From the NCBI GenBank assembly GCA_910588775.1, contig CAJURH010000004.1, positions 33,216 to 97,215 of the forward strand: a stretch of 64,000 bases of DNA, written 5' to 3'. Shown here in pieces: positions 18,272-26,932 of this stretch. Under the pieces are notes generated by a model. The model searched no databases, had not been told where the DNA came from, and worked only from the letters and a program-made list of their open reading frames with translations. Source of the DNA: an uncultured Lachnospiraceae bacterium (GTDB lineage: Bacteria > Bacillota > Clostridia > Lachnospirales > Lachnospiraceae). The position numbers and the translations under genes were made by a program. Positions within the stretch are counted from its first letter, which is position 1. Every line of letters starts with the position of its first letter.

Positions 18272-20848
18272 TTACCGGCATATCAGCCGGCCATCTTCCA
18301 GATCCAAAGTAAGCATGTCCCCGGCCCGCACATTTCCCGACAAAATGCTCTTGGCCGCCAGAGTTTCCACCGTCTTTTGCAGATATCGTTTCAAAGGCCG
18401 TGCGCCGTACACCGGATCGTATCCGTTCTCCACCACATGAGCCTTGGCCTGCTGGGTCAGCGTAAGCGCAAGTTCCTGATCCGCCAGTCGGCGGTTCAGA
18501 TCCATCACCAGCAAGTCCACAATCCGGCCGATGTGGTTCTTACTCAGCGGACTGAATAAAATCACTTCGTCCAGACGATTTAGGAATTCCGGGCGGAAAT
18601 GGCTGCGCAGATCCCGCATCACCATGTCCTCGCACTCCGTCTGGATCTTTCCCTGGCTGTCAATCCCTTCCAACAGGTAGGAAGCCCCGATGTTGGACGT
18701 CATAATCAGTATGGTGTTCTTAAAGTCCACGGTCCGCCCTTGAGAATCCGTAATCCGGCCGTCGTCCAACACCTGCAAAAGCACGTTGAACACATCCGGG
18801 TGCGCCTTTTCGATTTCATCAAAAAGAACCACGCTATAGGGCTTCCTGCGAACAGCCTCGGTCAGTTGACCGCCCTCTTCGTAACCCACATATCCGGGAG
18901 GCGCGCCTATAAGCCGGGACACAGAATGTTTTTCCATATACTCACTCATGTCGATGCGCACCATATTGTTCTCATCGTCGAAGAGACTCTCTGCCAGCGT
19001 CTTGGCCAGCTCCGTCTTCCCCACGCCGGTGGGACCCAGAAACAGGAACGATCCAATGGGCTTAGTGGGATCTTTGATGCCGGCCTTGGAGCGCAAGATA
19101 GCGTCCGTCACCTTACGCACCGCCTCATCCTGGCCCACCACCCGCTGGTGAAGCACATCTTCCAGGGCCAGAATCTTGCTGCGCTCCCCTTCCGTCAGTT
19201 TCGCCACGGGAATCCCGGTCCAGCGGGAAATAATCCGGGCAATCTCCTCGTCGGTGACCCGCTCATGGAGCAAGCTGTGATCCGAATGTGCCATCTGCTC
19301 CTCCGCCTGCAAAAGCTCCTGCTGCAGCCTGGGCAGCTGGCCATACTGCAGTTCACTGACCTTTTCCAGGTCATAATCCTGGGTGGCCTTTTGAATCTGG
19401 CGGTTCACGTCCTCCATCCGCTCCCGGATTTTCTGGACTTTTTCCACGGAGACTTTCTCATTGTCCCACTGGGCTTTCTTGGAATTAAAGGCGTCCCGGC
19501 TTTCCGCCAGTTCTTTTTGCAAAGCCACTAAGCGGTCTTGGCTTAGGCGGTCGTTTTCCTTCTTCAGCGCCGCCTCCTCAATCTCCATCTGCATGATCTT
19601 CCGGGACATCTCGTCCAGCTCCGTGGGCATGGAATCCAGCTCCGTTTTAATCAGCGCACATGCCTCGTCCACCAGGTCAATGGCTTTATCCGGCAGAAAG
19701 CGGTCGCTGATGTACCGCTGGGACAGGGTGGCCGCCGCCACCAGCGCGCCGTCGGTGATTTTCACCCCATGGTACACCTCATAGCGTTCTTTCAGGCCAC
19801 GGAGAATGGAAACGGTGTCCTCCACCGAAGGCTCATCTACCAACACCGGCTGGAACCTGCGCTCCAGAGCCGGGTCTTTCTCAATATACTGGCGATACTC
19901 GTCCAACGTTGTGGCGCCGATGCAGTGCAGCTCCCCTCTGGCCAGCATGGGCTTTAACATGTTGCCCGCGTCCATGGCCCCGTCGGACTTGCCCGCGCCC
20001 ACAATCAGATGCAGCTCATCGATAAACAGGATAATTTCCCCTTCGCTCTTTCGCACCTCTTCCAGAACCGCCTTCAGGCGCTCCTCAAATTCGCCCCGGT
20101 ACTTGGCTCCGGCCACCAGCGCACCCATATCCAGGGAGAAAATCCGCTTGTTTTTCAAACCTTCCGGCACATCCCCCCGGACAATCCGCTGGGCCAGACC
20201 TTCCACCGCCGCGGTTTTGCCCACGCCCGGCTCTCCGATAAGCACTGGATTGTTCTTAGTCTTCCTAGATAAAATCCGGACAATGTTGCGAATCTCCCCG
20301 TCCCGGCCAATCACCGGGTCCAGCTTCTGTTCTCTGGCCCGCTCCACCAGGTCCTGCCCGTATTTATTTAGGGTGTCATAGGTGGCTTCCGGATTGTCGC
20401 TGACCACCCGCTGATTGCCACGCACGGTGGACAGCGCCTTCAGGAAACGCTCCCGGGTAATCCCGTATTCCTGGAACAGCTTCTTCACCGACGGACTGGC
20501 ATAACGGATTAGAGACAGAAATAAATGCTCCACCGAGACGTATTCGTCCCCCATCTGTGCGGCCTCGTCCTCCGCCTCCACCAAAGCTTTGTTCAGATAC
20601 TGTCCGTAATGAAGGCTGCCGCCGGACACCTTCACCCGGGCCTCCAGCGCCTGCTTAAGACTCTTCTCAAAAGCCTGGGGCTGGATTTCCATTTTCTCCA
20701 GCAGCTTTCTTATAAGACTGTCCTCCTGGTGATATAAATTGTAGATCAAATGCTCCTGCTCAATCTCCTGGTTTCCATATTCATAAGCGGCCTTTTCCAA
20801 ATCCTGGACAGCCTGTATTGATTTCTGTGTAAATTTTGCAATGTTCAT
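18272..20848 (-). CDS. clpB: ATP-dependent disaggregase ClpB
   Basis: 858 residues, the normal ClpB length. Residues 1-145 are the Clp N-terminal repeat domain. The first AAA+ module (about 160-400) has GEPGVGKTAAVEG and the Walker B region ILFIDELHLIVGAG. A long coiled-coil middle domain at about 405-520, rich in E/K/Q, separates ClpB from other Clp ATPases. The second AAA+ module has GPTGVGKTELAKTLAE and the sensor TSNIGA. ClpB extracts polypeptides from aggregates together with the DnaK system. The ATG follows a GAGGAGGG site. Upstream is a CIRCE element overlapping a consensus sigma-A promoter, so repression by HrcA is expected. It appears to be a single-gene unit. Confidence 0.97.
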   Translation of the reverse strand: MNIAKFTQKSIQAVQDLEKAAYEYGNQEIEQEHLIYNLYHQEDSLIRKLLEKMEIQPQAFEKSLKQALEARVKVSGGSLHYGQYLNKALVEAEDEAAQMGDEYVSVEHLFLSLIRYASPSVKKLFQEYGITRERFLKALSTVRGNQRVVSDNPEATYDTLNKYGQDLVERAREQKLDPVIGRDGEIRNIVRILSRKTKNNPVLIGEPGVGKTAAVEGLAQRIVRGDVPEGLKNKRIFSLDMGALVAGAKYRGEFEERLKAVLEEVRKSEGEIILFIDELHLIVGAGKSDGAMDAGNMLKPMLARGELHCIGATTLDEYRQYIEKDPALERRFQPVLVDEPSVEDTVSILRGLKERYEVYHGVKITDGALVAAATLSQRYISDRFLPDKAIDLVDEACALIKTELDSMPTELDEMSRKIMQMEIEEAALKKENDRLSQDRLVALQKELAESRDAFNSKKAQWDNEKVSVEKVQKIRERMEDVNRQIQKATQDYDLEKVSELQYGQLPRLQQELLQAEEQMAHSDHSLLHERVTDEEIARIISRWTGIPVAKLTEGERSKILALEDVLHQRVVGQDEAVRKVTDAILRSKAGIKDPTKPIGSFLFLGPTGVGKTELAKTLAESLFDDENNMVRIDMSEYMEKHSVSRLIGAPPGYVGYEEGGQLTEAVRRKPYSVVLFDEIEKAHPDVFNVLLQVLDDGRITDSQGRTVDFKNTILIMTSNIGASYLLEGIDSQGKIQTECEDMVMRDLRSHFRPEFLNRLDEVILFSPLSKNHIGRIVDLLVMDLNRRLADQELALTLTQQAKAHVVENGYDPVYGARPLKRYLQKTVETLAAKSILSGNVRAGDMLTLDLEDGRLICR

Positions 20849-20895
20849 AGCAATCCCTCCTCATCTGCAGGGTTTCTTTGTTCTGTTCTATCAGA

Positions 20896-20938
20896 ACTAT
20901 AACACTTGTTGTTAGCGCTGTCAAGGTTTGAGCGCTAA
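20896..20938 (-). promoter_or_regulatory. clpB promoter with CIRCE (HrcA) operator
   Basis: Read leftward, TTGACA (20919-20924) and TATAGT (20896-20901) are separated by exactly 17 bases. The -35 box lies inside an inverted repeat, TTAGCGCTG, nine bases, GAGCGCTAA (20912-20938). This has the 9-N9-9 layout of CIRCE (consensus TTAGCACTC-N9-GAGTGCTAA) with paired changes in each arm. HrcA binding would block RNA polymerase directly. Confidence 0.85.
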
Positions 20939-21019
20939 TTTTTTAAACAAATTTTCCAAGGGCCGTCTGACTTCTCCCCTTATTTCTTCATTCTTTTACC
21001 CAATTAAAGAAAATAACAG

Positions 21020-21048
21020 TTGCCGATTCCGGCCACAGACCGTATAAT
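21020..21048 (+). promoter_or_regulatory. Promoter of the PurF-like gene
   Basis: TTGCCG (21020-21025) and TATAAT (21043-21048) with a 17-base spacer. The transcript would carry a leader of about 130 bases before the ATG at 21186; I see no recognisable riboswitch core in it. Confidence 0.65.
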
Positions 21049-21185
21049 ACAAGTGTCTTGTGTTATTTTAAGAAAACCTGCGAACAAAAATGCTTTTTTA
21101 TCTGCCAGACAAGCCTTTCACAATATGGGCATTTACATATAACAGCAGATAATTAAAATCTTTACAGTTCAGAAAAGGAGCATCT

Positions 21186-22598
21186 ATGGGTGGATTTTTT
21201 GGTGTAGCGGCAAAACGAGACTGTGTGTTAGAACTTTTTTATGGTACGGATTATCACTCCCATCTGGGAACGAGACGAGGCGGCATGGCGACTTACGGTG
21301 AAGCCGGATTCAACCGGGCGATCCATAATATCGAAAACTCTCCTTTCCGCACTAAATTTGACCGGGACGTAGGAGAACTGGAAGGGTATCTGGGCATCGG
21401 ATGCATCTCAGATTTTGAACCACAGCCACTCCTGATACAATCCCACCTGGGTAGTTTTGCCATCACCACAGTGGGCAACATCAACAATTTCGATGAATTA
21501 CTGCGGGAGGTTTACAAAGACGGGCCCGCCCATTTCCAAGAAATGACTAATGGTCAGGTAAATGCCACGGAACTAATCGCGGCCCTGATCTGCAAGAAGG
21601 ACAACCTTACGGATGGCATCCGCTACGTGCAGGAAGCAGTGGATGGGTCTATGACTCTGCTTTTGATGACCAGCGAGGGCATCTACGCCGCCAGGGACCG
21701 TTACGGGCGAACGCCCTGTGTGTTGGGACGCAAAGAGGACGCTTACTGCGTTTCTTTTGAGAGCTTCGCCTATATCAATCTGGGCTACAGCGACTACAGG
21801 GAGCTGGGACCGGGGGAAATCGTGCGCATCCGCCCCGACGGCGTGGAGACATTGGCGCCTGCCGGAAAGGATCTGCGCATCTGTTCTTTCCTGTGGGTTT
21901 ATTACGGCTACCCCACTTCTTCCTACGAAGGCGTAGGCGTAGAACAAATGCGTTATACATGTGGACAAATGCTGGCCAAACGGGACGACGGCAGCGTACA
22001 CCCGGATATCGTAGCCGGCGTGCCGGATTCCGGCATTGCCCACGCCATCGGTTACTCCAATGAATCGGGCATTCCCTATGCGCGTCCCTTCATTAAATAT
22101 ACGCCAACCTGGCCCCGTTCTTTCATGCCCACCAACCAGGGCAAGCGGGAACTGATTGCCCGCATGAAACTGATTCCAGTGAAATCGCTGATTCATGACA
22201 AGCGGCTGCTGCTGATCGACGACTCCATCGTGCGGGGAACCCAGCTGCGGGACACCACGAAATTCCTCTACAGCAGCGGCGCCAAGGAAGTGCATGTGCG
22301 TCCGGCCTGCCCGCCGCTGATTTACGGCTGCAAATTCCTTAGCTTTTCCCGCTCCAAATCCGAGATGGAGCTGATCACCCGCCGGGTCATCCACGATCTG
22401 GAAGGCGACGAGGTTTCCCCTGAAACAGTGAAAGAATATGCCGATCCCTGTTCCTGCCGCTATGCGAAGATGGTGGAAGAAATCTGTAAGAGACAGAATT
22501 TCACCACGCTGCGCTATCACCGCGTGGACGATCTTCTGGCTTCCATTGGCCTGGACCCCTGTAAAGTATGCACTTACTGCTTTAATGGAAAAGAATAA
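21186..22598 (+). CDS. Amidophosphoribosyltransferase paralogue lacking the N-terminal cysteine nucleophile
   Basis: 470 residues, PurF length and layout. The C-terminal phosphoribosyltransferase half is well kept: PRPP loop LLLIDDSIVRGTQ at about 340-352, and cysteines matching the Fe-S ligands of Bacillus-type PurF (CSFLWVYYGYP, ACPPLIYGC and the terminal CKVCTYCFNGKE). The N-terminal half has the glutaminase fold, but the protein begins MGGFFG where PurF has Met-Cys-Gly, so the catalytic Cys is replaced by Gly. The glutamine-binding segment QHRGQES reads GTRRGGMAT, although GNINN is kept. Glutamine hydrolysis is therefore unlikely; use of free ammonia, another amine, or a regulatory role is possible. 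The gene stands alone between a promoter and a terminator. A canonical purF elsewhere is expected but cannot be seen. Confidence 0.85.
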   Translation: MGGFFGVAAKRDCVLELFYGTDYHSHLGTRRGGMATYGEAGFNRAIHNIENSPFRTKFDRDVGELEGYLGIGCISDFEPQPLLIQSHLGSFAITTVGNINNFDELLREVYKDGPAHFQEMTNGQVNATELIAALICKKDNLTDGIRYVQEAVDGSMTLLLMTSEGIYAARDRYGRTPCVLGRKEDAYCVSFESFAYINLGYSDYRELGPGEIVRIRPDGVETLAPAGKDLRICSFLWVYYGYPTSSYEGVGVEQMRYTCGQMLAKRDDGSVHPDIVAGVPDSGIAHAIGYSNESGIPYARPFIKYTPTWPRSFMPTNQGKRELIARMKLIPVKSLIHDKRLLLIDDSIVRGTQLRDTTKFLYSSGAKEVHVRPACPPLIYGCKFLSFSRSKSEMELITRRVIHDLEGDEVSPETVKEYADPCSCRYAKMVEEICKRQNFTTLRYHRVDDLLASIGLDPCKVCTYCFNGKE

Positions 22599-22614
22599 TT
22601 CTATTCTTCCATCC

Positions 22615-22651
22615 AAAACGTCTCCCTTTTTTCCAACCGGGGAGACGTTTT
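22615..22651 (+). terminator. Rho-independent terminator after the PurF-like gene
   Basis: AAAACGTCTCCC (22615-22626) pairs perfectly with GGGAGACGTTTT (22640-22651) around a 13-base loop, just 16 bases after the stop codon. The stem ends in TTTT. Confidence 0.85.
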
Positions 22652-22654
22652 GCC

Positions 22655-22683
22655 TTGCGGCTTTTCCAAACTTACGTTATACT
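22655..22683 (+). promoter_or_regulatory. apbE promoter
   Basis: TTGCGG (22655-22660), a 17-base spacer, TATACT (22678-22683), starting four bases after the preceding terminator and about 40 bases before the apbE start. Confidence 0.6.
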
Positions 22684-22724
22684 CACATTCGAGAATATCT
22701 AATGCAAAAAGGAGTTCTGTCACA

Positions 22725-23777
22725 ATGAAAATAAAATTCACTCTCCCGCTGATTTTCCTGACCACAGGCATCTTGCTCGGCGGCTGCTCCAAAAGCTCCG
22801 CCAAAGAACCCGCCGTCTACGACAACAGCGGCATCGCCATGGGCACCGTAGTCTCCCAACGGATTTACAGCCAGGGAGAGGACAAAACCGGAGAAATCCT
22901 GCATCTTTTGACTCAGGTGGAACAACAGTATCTCTCCTGGCGGCAGGAAGACTCAGGCATCGGCCAAATAAACCAACAGGCGGGGAAAGCTCCGGCCGCC
23001 GTGGACGGGCAGACCATGGACTATCTAAAGGAAAGCCTCTCCCTTGCCGAAAAAAGCGGCGGCGCCTTCGACCCCACCATGGGCAAACTGACCCGCCTGT
23101 GGGACGTGGAATCGGAAAACCCCCGCGTTCCTGATGAAGAAGAAATCCAGCGGCTTTTAAAAGAAAGCGGTTTTGACAAAATCCAACTAAACAGCCAAGA
23201 TGGACAAAACCAGGTAAAGCTGGAAAAGGGCTGCTCCATCGACCTGGGGGCCGTGGGAAAAGGCATTGGCTGCGACGAGGCGGCGGCTCTGTTGGAAAAG
23301 GACAAAGACGCGCAGGGCGCAGTCATCGCCGTGGGGGGCAGCGTGCTCACCTGGGGCGCCAAGCCGGACGGAACAGACTGGAAGGTGGCCATCCGGGACC
23401 CGCGGGGTGAACAGGAAGACCTGCTGGGCGTGCTTACGCTTAAAGGGGAACGCTACGTGTCCACATCCGGCGATTATGAAAAATATTTTATCCAAGACGG
23501 GAAGCGCTATCACCACATCCTGGACCCGGACGCCGGCTACCCCGCAGACGCAGGGCTCATATCCGTCACCGCGCTGGGAGAAAACGGCCTCATAAGCGAC
23601 GGACTGTCCACGGCCTGCTTTGTCCTTGGCCTTAAAAAAGGCGCCGATTTGTTGAAAAAATATAACGCAGAAGGCATATTTGTGGATCAGAAGAACCAGG
23701 TCTATGTAACCGAAGGGTTAAGCGACATCTTTTCCCTGGAAGCATCTGGTTATATTGTTTTTCCTTTCCCTTCGTGA
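22725..23777 (+). CDS. apbE: FAD:protein FMN transferase (ApbE), lipoprotein
   Basis: 350 residues from the ATG at 22725 (ribosome site AAGGAG); the frame opens further upstream without a site. Residues 1-21 are a lipoprotein signal ending LLGGC, so the enzyme is anchored on the outer face of the membrane. Family motifs follow: GTVVSQRIY, SGGAFDPTMGKL, CSIDLGAVGKGIG, VSTSGDYEKYF and HHILDPDAGYP. ApbE attaches FMN covalently to threonine in redox proteins such as RnfG/RnfD and NqrB/C. No Rnf or Nqr genes are in the window, but a NusG-II protein and a Gx transporter, which often accompany ApbE in Clostridia, lie at 30104-31040. It has its own promoter. Confidence 0.93.
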   Translation: MKIKFTLPLIFLTTGILLGGCSKSSAKEPAVYDNSGIAMGTVVSQRIYSQGEDKTGEILHLLTQVEQQYLSWRQEDSGIGQINQQAGKAPAAVDGQTMDYLKESLSLAEKSGGAFDPTMGKLTRLWDVESENPRVPDEEEIQRLLKESGFDKIQLNSQDGQNQVKLEKGCSIDLGAVGKGIGCDEAAALLEKDKDAQGAVIAVGGSVLTWGAKPDGTDWKVAIRDPRGEQEDLLGVLTLKGERYVSTSGDYEKYFIQDGKRYHHILDPDAGYPADAGLISVTALGENGLISDGLSTACFVLGLKKGADLLKKYNAEGIFVDQKNQVYVTEGLSDIFSLEASGYIVFPFPS

Positions 23778-23783
23778 TACAAT
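23755..23783 (+). promoter_or_regulatory. Promoter of the SAH-recycling operon (overlaps the apbE 3' end)
   Basis: TTGTTT (23755-23760), a 17-base spacer, TACAAT (23778-23783), 31 bases before the deaminase ATG. The -35 region lies within the last codons of apbE. Confidence 0.55.
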
Positions 23784-23814
23784 AGAAACCAATGAAAAAC
23801 CAGGAGGAAAATTT

Positions 23815-25110
23815 ATGGGAATTGTATTGAAAGATATCCTGGCCGCGCTCCCCAAAGATGGACAGGACGCTGTCTGCAGAACGGATATTTATCTGCAGGA
23901 GGACAAAATCGTGGGAATTGGAGAAATGCCAAAGGGATTCTCCCAGGACCGGGTCATGGATGGAACAGACCGGCTGGCGATTCCGGGCCTTGTAAACGCC
24001 CACACCCATTCTTATATGGCGCTTCTTAGAAACGTGGCCGACGACCTGACTTTTGAAGACTGGCTGTTTAAAAATATTGAACCCATCGAAGATAAACTGG
24101 AACCAGAAGACGCCTACTGGGGCGCCTGCCTGGCGATTTTGGAAATGATGAAATCAGGAACCACCTGTTTTTCCGATATGCAGATGCACATCCACCAGAC
24201 TTCCAAGGCTGCGGCCGAATCCGGCATGCGGGCGGTAATTTCCCGTGGCCTGGTGGGCAGCGGCGACAACGAAGCCGGGCAGATCCGGCTGAAAGAGGCG
24301 TATGAGGAAAAAGAAGCGTGGAAAGACTGCGACCGGCTGACCTTTTTCCTCGGGCCCCACGCACCCTATAGCTGCGACGAGAATTTCCAACGGATCGTAG
24401 CCGGAGAAGCCGCTAAAAATCACATGGGCGTGCATATTCATTTATCCGAGAGCCGAAACGAAGTGGAAAATATCCGCAGTCAGTACGGCGCATCGCCCAT
24501 CGCCCTGGCCAAACGGGCAGGGCTGTTCGACGGACTGGCCGTGGCCGCCCACTGCGTCCATATGGATGAAGACGACCTGGATATTCTGAAAGAATGCCGA
24601 GTGAGCGTCATCACCAACCCGGCCAGCAACATGAAGCTGGGCAACGGATTCGCCCCTGTGCCGGACATGCTTGAAAAGGGAATCAACGTCTGCATCGGCA
24701 CCGACGGAGCCGCCAGCAACAATTCCCTGAACATGTTCCATGAGATGAACCTGCTGGGCCTGATCCACAAAGGCGCAAGAGAAAAAGCCGACTGCGTAAG
24801 CGCCCGGGAGATTTTCCGCATGGCCACCATAAACGGCGCGAAAGCGCTGGGCATGGAGCGGCAAACAGGCTCCATCGAGATAGGAAAGAAAGCGGACCTT
24901 GCCATCTTAAACCTGCGCACTCCGTCCATGACGCCGCGAAACGATCTGCTGGCCGGACTGTGCTATTCCGCCAACGGCTCCGAGGTGGAGACGTTGATTA
25001 TTGACGGTCGGATTGTCATGGAGGACCGGAAGGTATTGACCCTGGACGAAGAGCGGATTTACGCGGAGATTTCCAGAATCTGCAAGCGGCTGGGCATTGA
25101 AAAATTTTAA
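23815..25110 (+). CDS. mtaD: Amidohydrolase: S-adenosylhomocysteine / 5'-methylthioadenosine deaminase
   Basis: 431 residues from the ATG at 23815, which follows CAGGAGGAAAA. It is a metal-dependent TIM-barrel amidohydrolase: GLVNAHTHSYM (HxH metal ligands) after the N-terminal strand domain, SGTTCFSDM, HIHLSESRNEV, AAHCVHMDEDD, and the metal-binding aspartate in CIGTDGAASNNSLNMF. This set matches the MTA/SAH deaminase group, which removes the adenine N6 amino group to give S-inosylhomocysteine or methylthioinosine. It heads an operon whose next gene is an archaeal-type SAH hydrolase homologue, so SAH deamination is the favoured role. Other adenosine-type substrates are possible, since related DadD enzymes are broad. 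Confidence 0.88.
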   Translation: MGIVLKDILAALPKDGQDAVCRTDIYLQEDKIVGIGEMPKGFSQDRVMDGTDRLAIPGLVNAHTHSYMALLRNVADDLTFEDWLFKNIEPIEDKLEPEDAYWGACLAILEMMKSGTTCFSDMQMHIHQTSKAAAESGMRAVISRGLVGSGDNEAGQIRLKEAYEEKEAWKDCDRLTFFLGPHAPYSCDENFQRIVAGEAAKNHMGVHIHLSESRNEVENIRSQYGASPIALAKRAGLFDGLAVAAHCVHMDEDDLDILKECRVSVITNPASNMKLGNGFAPVPDMLEKGINVCIGTDGAASNNSLNMFHEMNLLGLIHKGAREKADCVSAREIFRMATINGAKALGMERQTGSIEIGKKADLAILNLRTPSMTPRNDLLAGLCYSANGSEVETLIIDGRIVMEDRKVLTLDEERIYAEISRICKRLGIEKF

Positions 25111-25119
25111 AAATGAAAG

Positions 25120-25167
25120 AATTGTGAAACGCTTATTTTGTAAATGCAGAATAGCTGTTTCGCAATT
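25120..25167. repeat. Inverted-repeat element between deaminase and hydrolase genes
   Basis: AATTGTGAAAC (25120-25130) pairs with GTTTCGCAATT (25157-25167) with one G-U position, and GCT/AGC extend the stem. A similar element, with AATTGCGAAACGC at its left and TTCGCAATT at its right, occurs at 33970-34040. Possibly a small dispersed repeat or an mRNA processing hairpin inside the operon. Confidence 0.5.
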
Positions 25168-25201
25168 ACCGAATGTGAAAGATATTTAGGAGGAACCATT
25201 T

Positions 25202-26449
25202 ATGGAAAGCGAAATCAGAGATATTCATTTGGCCGAGTCCGGGGAGCGGAAAATCCAGTGGGTGAAGAGAAACTGCGATCTGCTGCGGACGCTGGAAGAG
25301 GAATTTTCCAAGACAAAACCATTTGCGGGCAAGAAAATCGCCCTATCCGTGCACTTGGAGGCAAAGACCGCCTACTTGTGCAAAACGCTGGCGGCGGGCG
25401 GCGCACAGATGTTTATCACCGGGAGCAATCCCCTCTCCACCCAGGACGACGTGGCGGCGGCGCTGGTGAAAGCGGGCCTGGAAGTCCACGCCTGGTACAA
25501 CAGCACGCCGGAAGAATACAACGCCCACATCCGCAGCGTGTTAAGACCCGGCCCCAACATCATCATCGACGACGGCGGGGACCTGGTGCACATGATGCAC
25601 ACGGAATTCACGGACTTAATCCCGGAAGTCATTGGCGGATGCGAGGAAACCACCACAGGCATCATCCGGCTGAATGCGATGGACCAGGCCGGACAATTAA
25701 AGTTCCCCATGGTTATGGTCAACAACGCGGACTGCAAACATCTATTTGACAACCGCTACGGCACCGGACAATCCGTATGGGACGGCATCAACCGCACCAC
25801 CAACTTAATCGTGGCCGGGAAAATCGTTGTTGTGGCCGGATACGGCTGGTGCGGCAAAGGCACAGCCATGCGCGCCAAGGGCTTAGGCGCCCGCGTCATC
25901 GTCACCGAGATTGACCCGGTAAAAGCCATCGAAGCCGTTATGGACGGATTCGACGTCATGCCCATGAAGGAAGCGGCCAAGCTGGGCGACTTCTTCATCA
26001 CCGTCACCGGATGCGAAAAAGTCATTGATGAAGAAGACTTTGCTCAGATGAAAGACGGCGCCATACTCTGCAACGCCGGGCATTTTGACTGCGAAATCGA
26101 CATGGCGCGACTGCGGGAAATCGCCGTGTCCAAACAGGAAATGCGCCAGAACATCATGGGCTATCAAATGGCGGACGGACGCGTAATCTGCGTGCTGGCG
26201 GAAGGAAGGCTTGTAAACCTGGCGGCAGGCGATGGCCATCCGGCGGAAATCATGGACATGAGCTTCGCCATCCAGGCGCTGTCCGCCAAATACCTGGTAG
26301 AACACCAAGGCCAGCTAACGCAGAAGCTCATCGACGTTCCTGTGGAGGTGGACCAGGACGTGGCCAGACGCAAGCTGGACTTCCTGGGGAAATCCATCGA
26401 CGTGCTGACGCCGGAACAGGTGAAATATCTCAACAGTTCAAGCATCTGA
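25202..26449 (+). CDS. S-adenosylhomocysteine hydrolase family protein, probably S-inosylhomocysteine hydrolase
   Basis: 415 residues. NAD-binding core GKIVVVAGYGWCGKGTAM and conserved catalytic positions (IDDGGD, EETTTG, K and D in NNADCKHLFDNRYG, GHFDCEID) show an active SAHH fold. It is the short archaeal type and lacks the C-terminal KPDHYRY tail that reaches the NAD of a neighbouring subunit in classic SAHH. The adenine-recognition strand, HMTVETA in human SAHH, reads HLEAKTA here, so the Glu that contacts the adenine amino group appears replaced by Lys. With an SAH-type deaminase directly upstream, hydrolysis of S-inosylhomocysteine to inosine and homocysteine, as described for Methanocaldococcus, is more likely than direct SAH hydrolysis. 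Ribosome site TTAGGAGGAACC. Specificity is inference. Confidence 0.85.
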   Translation: MESEIRDIHLAESGERKIQWVKRNCDLLRTLEEEFSKTKPFAGKKIALSVHLEAKTAYLCKTLAAGGAQMFITGSNPLSTQDDVAAALVKAGLEVHAWYNSTPEEYNAHIRSVLRPGPNIIIDDGGDLVHMMHTEFTDLIPEVIGGCEETTTGIIRLNAMDQAGQLKFPMVMVNNADCKHLFDNRYGTGQSVWDGINRTTNLIVAGKIVVVAGYGWCGKGTAMRAKGLGARVIVTEIDPVKAIEAVMDGFDVMPMKEAAKLGDFFITVTGCEKVIDEEDFAQMKDGAILCNAGHFDCEIDMARLREIAVSKQEMRQNIMGYQMADGRVICVLAEGRLVNLAAGDGHPAEIMDMSFAIQALSAKYLVEHQGQLTQKLIDVPVEVDQDVARRKLDFLGKSIDVLTPEQVKYLNSSSI

Positions 26450-26475
26450 TAGACAAGCTAAAGAGGGAGGGAACT

Positions 26476-26916
26476 ATGAAAATCGGTATCGGAAACGACC
26501 ACTCGGGGCTGCAGATGAAACAACAGATTGCAGAGTTTCTCCAGGAAATGGGGCATGAAGTGGTCAATTATGGGACAGACGAAAGCGCAAGATGCGATTA
26601 TCCCGTTTATGGGGAGAAAGTCGGCCGCGCCGTGGCCGCCGGGGACGTGGACAAAGGCATTCTGATTTGCGGAACGGGCCTTGGCATTTCCCTGGCGGCC
26701 AACAAAATCCACGGCGTGCGGGCGGTGGTGTGCAGCGAACCCTGCACCGCCCGTTTATCCAGGCAGCATAACGATGCCAATGTTCTCGCCTTCGGCGCGC
26801 GCATAGTAGGAATCCAAATGGCAAAAATGATTGTGGAAACCTGGCTGTCCACAGAATTTGAAGGCGGACGGCACAAAAGACGGGTGGACATGATTGCGGA
26901 CATCGAAAACAAATAA
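26476..26916 (+). CDS. rpiB: Ribose-5-phosphate isomerase B
   Basis: 146 residues, standard RpiB length. Motifs: start KIGIGNDHSGLQMKQ, ILICGTGLGISLAANK with the catalytic cysteine, GVRAVVCSEPCTARLSRQHNDANVL with the active-site histidine. It interconverts ribose 5-phosphate and ribulose 5-phosphate. It lies 26 bases after the hydrolase gene in the same operon, following AGAGGGAGGGAAC. In this context it would channel ribose released from inosine (after phosphorolysis, not encoded here) into the pentose phosphate pathway. Related LacAB/RpiB sugar isomerases share the fold, but the motif set is RpiB. Confidence 0.93.
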   Translation: MKIGIGNDHSGLQMKQQIAEFLQEMGHEVVNYGTDESARCDYPVYGEKVGRAVAAGDVDKGILICGTGLGISLAANKIHGVRAVVCSEPCTARLSRQHNDANVLAFGARIVGIQMAKMIVETWLSTEFEGGRHKRRVDMIADIENK

Positions 26917-26932
26917 GCGGGGGAAATGAAAC

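Noticed and set aside
18599..19531. 310-codon plus-strand frame opposite clpB
   Set aside because: Shadow frame; clpB motifs are unambiguous on the other strand.
21050..21185. Possible purine or PRPP riboswitch in the leader of the PurF-like gene
   Set aside because: The leader lacks recognisable purine-aptamer core sequences, and no terminator hairpin precedes the start codon.
21573..22616. 347-codon minus-strand frame opposite the PurF-like gene
   Set aside because: Antisense to a recognised enzyme, no start signal and no recognisable protein features.
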